The notes beneath the pieces are model-generated. The model did not search any database. It was not told where the DNA came from and saw only the letters and a program-made list of their open reading frames with translations. 17,915 nucleotides of DNA, taken from NCBI GenBank assembly GCA_016721725.1, contig JADKHN010000005.1, forward strand, positions 1-17,915. Direction: 5' to 3'. Source of the DNA: Chitinophagaceae bacterium (GTDB lineage Bacteria > Bacteroidota > Bacteroidia > Chitinophagales > Chitinophagaceae). Positions within the stretch are counted from its first letter, which is position 1. Each line of letters opens with the position of its first letter. Made by a program: the position numbers and the translations under genes. Below are positions 15,603-17,915 of this stretch, piece by piece.

Positions 15603-16334
15603 CCTGGTGAAGGATAATGCCTGCAGCCACTGCCGCATTCAGGGATTCGGCGGCACCAAATTTCCACAATGGTGATCTTTTCATCTTACAATCCATTACG
15701 GCAGTACTGATGCCATGGGCCTCATTGCCGATAAACGATGATCCTTCCTTCAAAGCGGGTAGTTTTTTTATATCCGTGCCATCCAGTGCAGCTCCGTAAC
15801 GTTTGACCTTATTGTTGACCTGCAGCCATTCCGCCAGCGGAGTATACAGCAATTCCACCCGTCCGGGCTGCCCATAGTACTTTGCACCACTTTGGGATTG
15901 TACCGGTCTGCACAACCTGTAGAACAAACGATATGACGGATACCGAACCAGTCGGCTAACCGGATCAACGTACCCATATTGCCGGGATCCTGTAGGGTAT
16001 CCAGGGCCAGGGTGATCCTGTTGCGGGTATCGAATGCCGCCGGCGCGGGGATGCTCAAAAACAGCCAGTACCTCATGGGGTGTCGCGAGTGCGGAGATCT
16101 TTTCGAGTTCGAAATCCTTCACTTCCTCAAAGACCGTATCCGGGAATTGCCCCACCAGGGATCGGTTCGCATCCAGCCATCCTGAAAGGGCGAAGACCTC
16201 CCTGCAAATAAATTTACCGCCCATCAGTAATTCGGGTACTACCTTTGGGCCTTCGGCGATAAATACAAGTCCTTCATCCCTGAATTTTTGTGCTGTAAAC
16301 TTTGGATATATTTGGTATGTGATTTGCTAATCAT
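15595..16334 (-). CDS. TrmH/SpoU-family RNA 2'-O-methyltransferase (frameshifted)
   Basis: SAM-dependent SPOUT enzyme, about 246 residues, probably acting on 23S rRNA. ATG at 16334 gives M-I-S-K-S-H-T-K-Y-I-Q-S-L-Q-H; a lost A in the A-run near 16280 shifts to GLVFIAEGPKVVPELL (substrate-binding N-domain). The knotted domain shows the three SpoU motifs: LDTLQDPGNMGTLIRLADWF, SSFIGNEAHGIS and GAAESLNAAVAAGIIL, plus NPKVVQSTMGS. TGA at 15595-15597. Breaks fall near 16040, 15880 and 15655. Placement next to tamL, head to head with 18 bp between start codons, means the control regions overlap. Confidence 0.9.
16307..16314 (+). promoter_or_regulatory. Candidate tamL promoter (-7 TATATTTG) inside trmH
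   Basis: TATATTTG matches TAnnTTTG exactly, with TTTG at 16287-16290 as a possible -33 element 16 bp upstream. Initiation near 16321 would give tamL a leader of about 30 nt. The elements lie within the first codons of the divergent methyltransferase gene. Confidence 0.4.
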
Positions 16335-16352
16335 CGTCGTTCAACGTTATTT

Positions 16353-17915
16353 ATGTTTATTCCCCTTCCGATCATAAGTTCCAAGGCCGGTTTTTCTTTT
16401 CCTGATATTCCTCATCCTGTTTCTTCTGCCTGTACCATCCCGCGTAAATATCAAAAGATAAGCCCTTTATCACAAAAAACAATATCGAAGTTAAGGGAGG
16501 AAAGTTTACCAAGGATGAACGGTCCAGTCTGAAGCAGCGCCTGAACGCCCAATTGGACGACAGTTCCCGGGTCACCACCAAGGACGCCCTCTTCATCATA
16601 CACTACATCAACCGTCCGCCGGCCTACGATACCGCCTCCTCCGGCCGGTCGGCCAGGAATATGCAGGCGTCGATGCTGCATATCGGTTATTATAAATCAG
16701 TGGTGACCTATAAGGCTGATACCGTCAGGTCGGGCGAACAGCACCGGGTTCATGTGCATTACACCCTGGAAGCGGGCAAACCCACCTGATCGACACCGTA
16801 CGGTATATTCTCCGAAGGCCCGACCTCCAGGAACTGGCCATGAAGAACATGAACAAGACCCTGCTGAAAAAAGGAGTTCCCGTTACCAAATCAGCGGTAT
16901 TGGGAGAGATCAGCCGGTTGGTTGAACTTTACCGGAACAATGGTTACTATAAATTCACATCCGAAGAGCTCAAGATGCGCGGTGACACCACGGCCGGAGC
17001 CCTGACCACCATCAGTGATGATATCTTCGAACAGATCCGCTTACTGGCCGAAGCACAGGCGGCACGGGATTCACCACCATCAAACTGGCCCTTGTGCTCA
17101 ACCAGCCATCGGATACCAGTAAACTCCGGAAATATTATATCGGCAATATCTATATCCTGCCCGATTACCAGCCCGGTGATAAGCTGAATGATCCGAGCCT
17201 GCTGGAACGCGGCCCGGCTTCCAGGAGTTTCATCGTACGCTATCACCGCCGCATGTTCCGCACGGGCTTTCTCAGCCGTCATTTGTTCATGCGCAGGGGC
17301 GACCTGTACAACCAGGAGAATTTCTATAAGACCCTCACCAGTTTTTCAAATGCCGGGGTCTGGCAGAGCACCAATATCCAGGTCATTGAACGCAAGGACA
17401 GTACCGACCGGATCGATCTTGTGATCCAACTGATCCCCGGAAAACAGTTTGGATTCGAAGCGGCGATTGAGGCCAGTTATTCGGCCACCAGCAACGCCAA
17501 TAACGTTACCGCGGCCAATGCCGGAAACCTGCTGGGCCTTTCGGGCAATGTTTCCCTGCTCAACCGGAATTTCCAGAAAGAGGGTATCCGCATGACCAAT
17601 GCCATCCGCGCCGGTATCGAACTCAACCTCAAACCCGACAGCGGAAAGCGAAGCAATATCATCAACTCCAACGAACTCACCTATTCCAATAATATCGTAT
17701 TCCCCCGGTTCATCTTCCCCTTCAAGAACCTGAACCGCGACCGCCGTTTCATCGGCGCGGAATCCTTCATCAATACAAACCTATCATTCATCAACCGAAT
17801 CAATTTGTTCAACCTGCAAACGGTGAATTTCGCGTTGGGTTACGACTGGAGTTCCAAAAGATCCCTCACCCAGACCCGTCAATGGGTGATCAAGCCATTC
17901 AATATCGAATTCGCC
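16353..17915 (+). CDS. tamL: Omp85-family translocation and assembly module lipoprotein TamL (partial, frameshifted)
   Basis: Outer-membrane BamA/TamA relative, the lipoprotein form found in Bacteroidota; the C-terminus lies beyond the window. The N-terminus is broken: a hydrophobic core FLIFLILFLL overlaps in another frame a lipobox V-S-S-A-C-T-I-P near 16420-16440, so the ATG at 16353 is provisional. POTRA-like segments follow: NIEVKGGKFTKDERSSLKQR, YKSVVTYKADTVRSGEQHRV, YILRRPDLQELAMKNMNKTL, EISRLVELYRNNGYYKFTSE, KLALVLNQPSDTSKLRKYY, FLSRHLFMRRGDLYNQENF, SNAGVWQSTNIQVIERKDST. The barrel then begins: FEAAIEASYSATSNANNVTA, GLSGNVSLLNRNFQKEGIRM, FALGYDWSSKRS. It inserts or exports envelope proteins together with TamB, which is expected downstream but not visible. 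Breaks fall near 16410, 16470, 16785 and 17065. Confidence 0.87.

Noticed and set aside
1..17915. Reading the broken genes as a cluster of pseudogenes
   Set aside because: Essential and unrelated genes are all affected alike by one-base changes with no loss of motifs, which fits sequencing error better than decay.

Overview
The window looks like a chromosomal segment of a member of the Bacteroidota, probably the Chitinophagales/Chitinophagaceae. The signs are type IX secretion system (T9SS) proteins (a type B C-terminal sorting domain, PorP/SprF, a DUF5103 plug protein), a TamL-type Omp85 lipoprotein, an S9 glutamyl-endopeptidase-like enzyme, moderate GC and several TAnnTTTG -7 promoter boxes. 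Nearly every gene is split by single-base indels, mostly losses, while the protein stays recognisable on both sides of each break. I read this as uncorrected long-read or assembly error, not decay, so each gene below is given as one reconstructed span across its frames.

Layout: 1-848 (-) 3' part of a DUF4369/TlpA-like thioredoxin lipoprotein or periplasmic protein; 905-1533 (-) trpF; 1534-1930 a mosaic of palindromes, an unassigned AT-rich stretch and a 4 x 11-bp tandem repeat; 1931-2500 (-) trpG; 2723-3361 (+) NAD(P)-binding reductase; 3373-5722 (+) S9 peptidase; about 5805-6936 (+) TPR protein and terminator; 7176-9094 (+) large SprB-like T9SS type B substrate followed by 9115-10012 (+) PorP/SprF; 10002-10993 (+) PqqB-like metallo-hydrolase; 11079-11476 (+) small unknown secreted protein and terminator; 11529-11940 hairpins and a 44-bp tandem array; 11946-12598 (-) fructose-6-phosphate aldolase/transaldolase; 12774-12866 (-) SRP RNA; 12917-14222 (-) T9SS plug protein; 14371-15602 (+) FtsX/LolE-type permease; 15595-16334 (-) TrmH-family rRNA methyltransferase; 16353-17915 (+) tamL, running off the end.

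Themes: cell-envelope biogenesis and protein export (T9SS substrate with PorP/SprF, plug protein, LolE-like permease, TamL) is mixed with housekeeping genes (trpG, trpF, SRP RNA, rRNA methyltransferase, transaldolase). The most unusual structure is the convergent intergenic space at 11529-11940. There a 14-bp core sits in the loops of two different perfect hairpins in opposite orientation and is also the heart of a six-to-seven-copy 44-bp array. I found no phage, transposase, CRISPR or defence genes.
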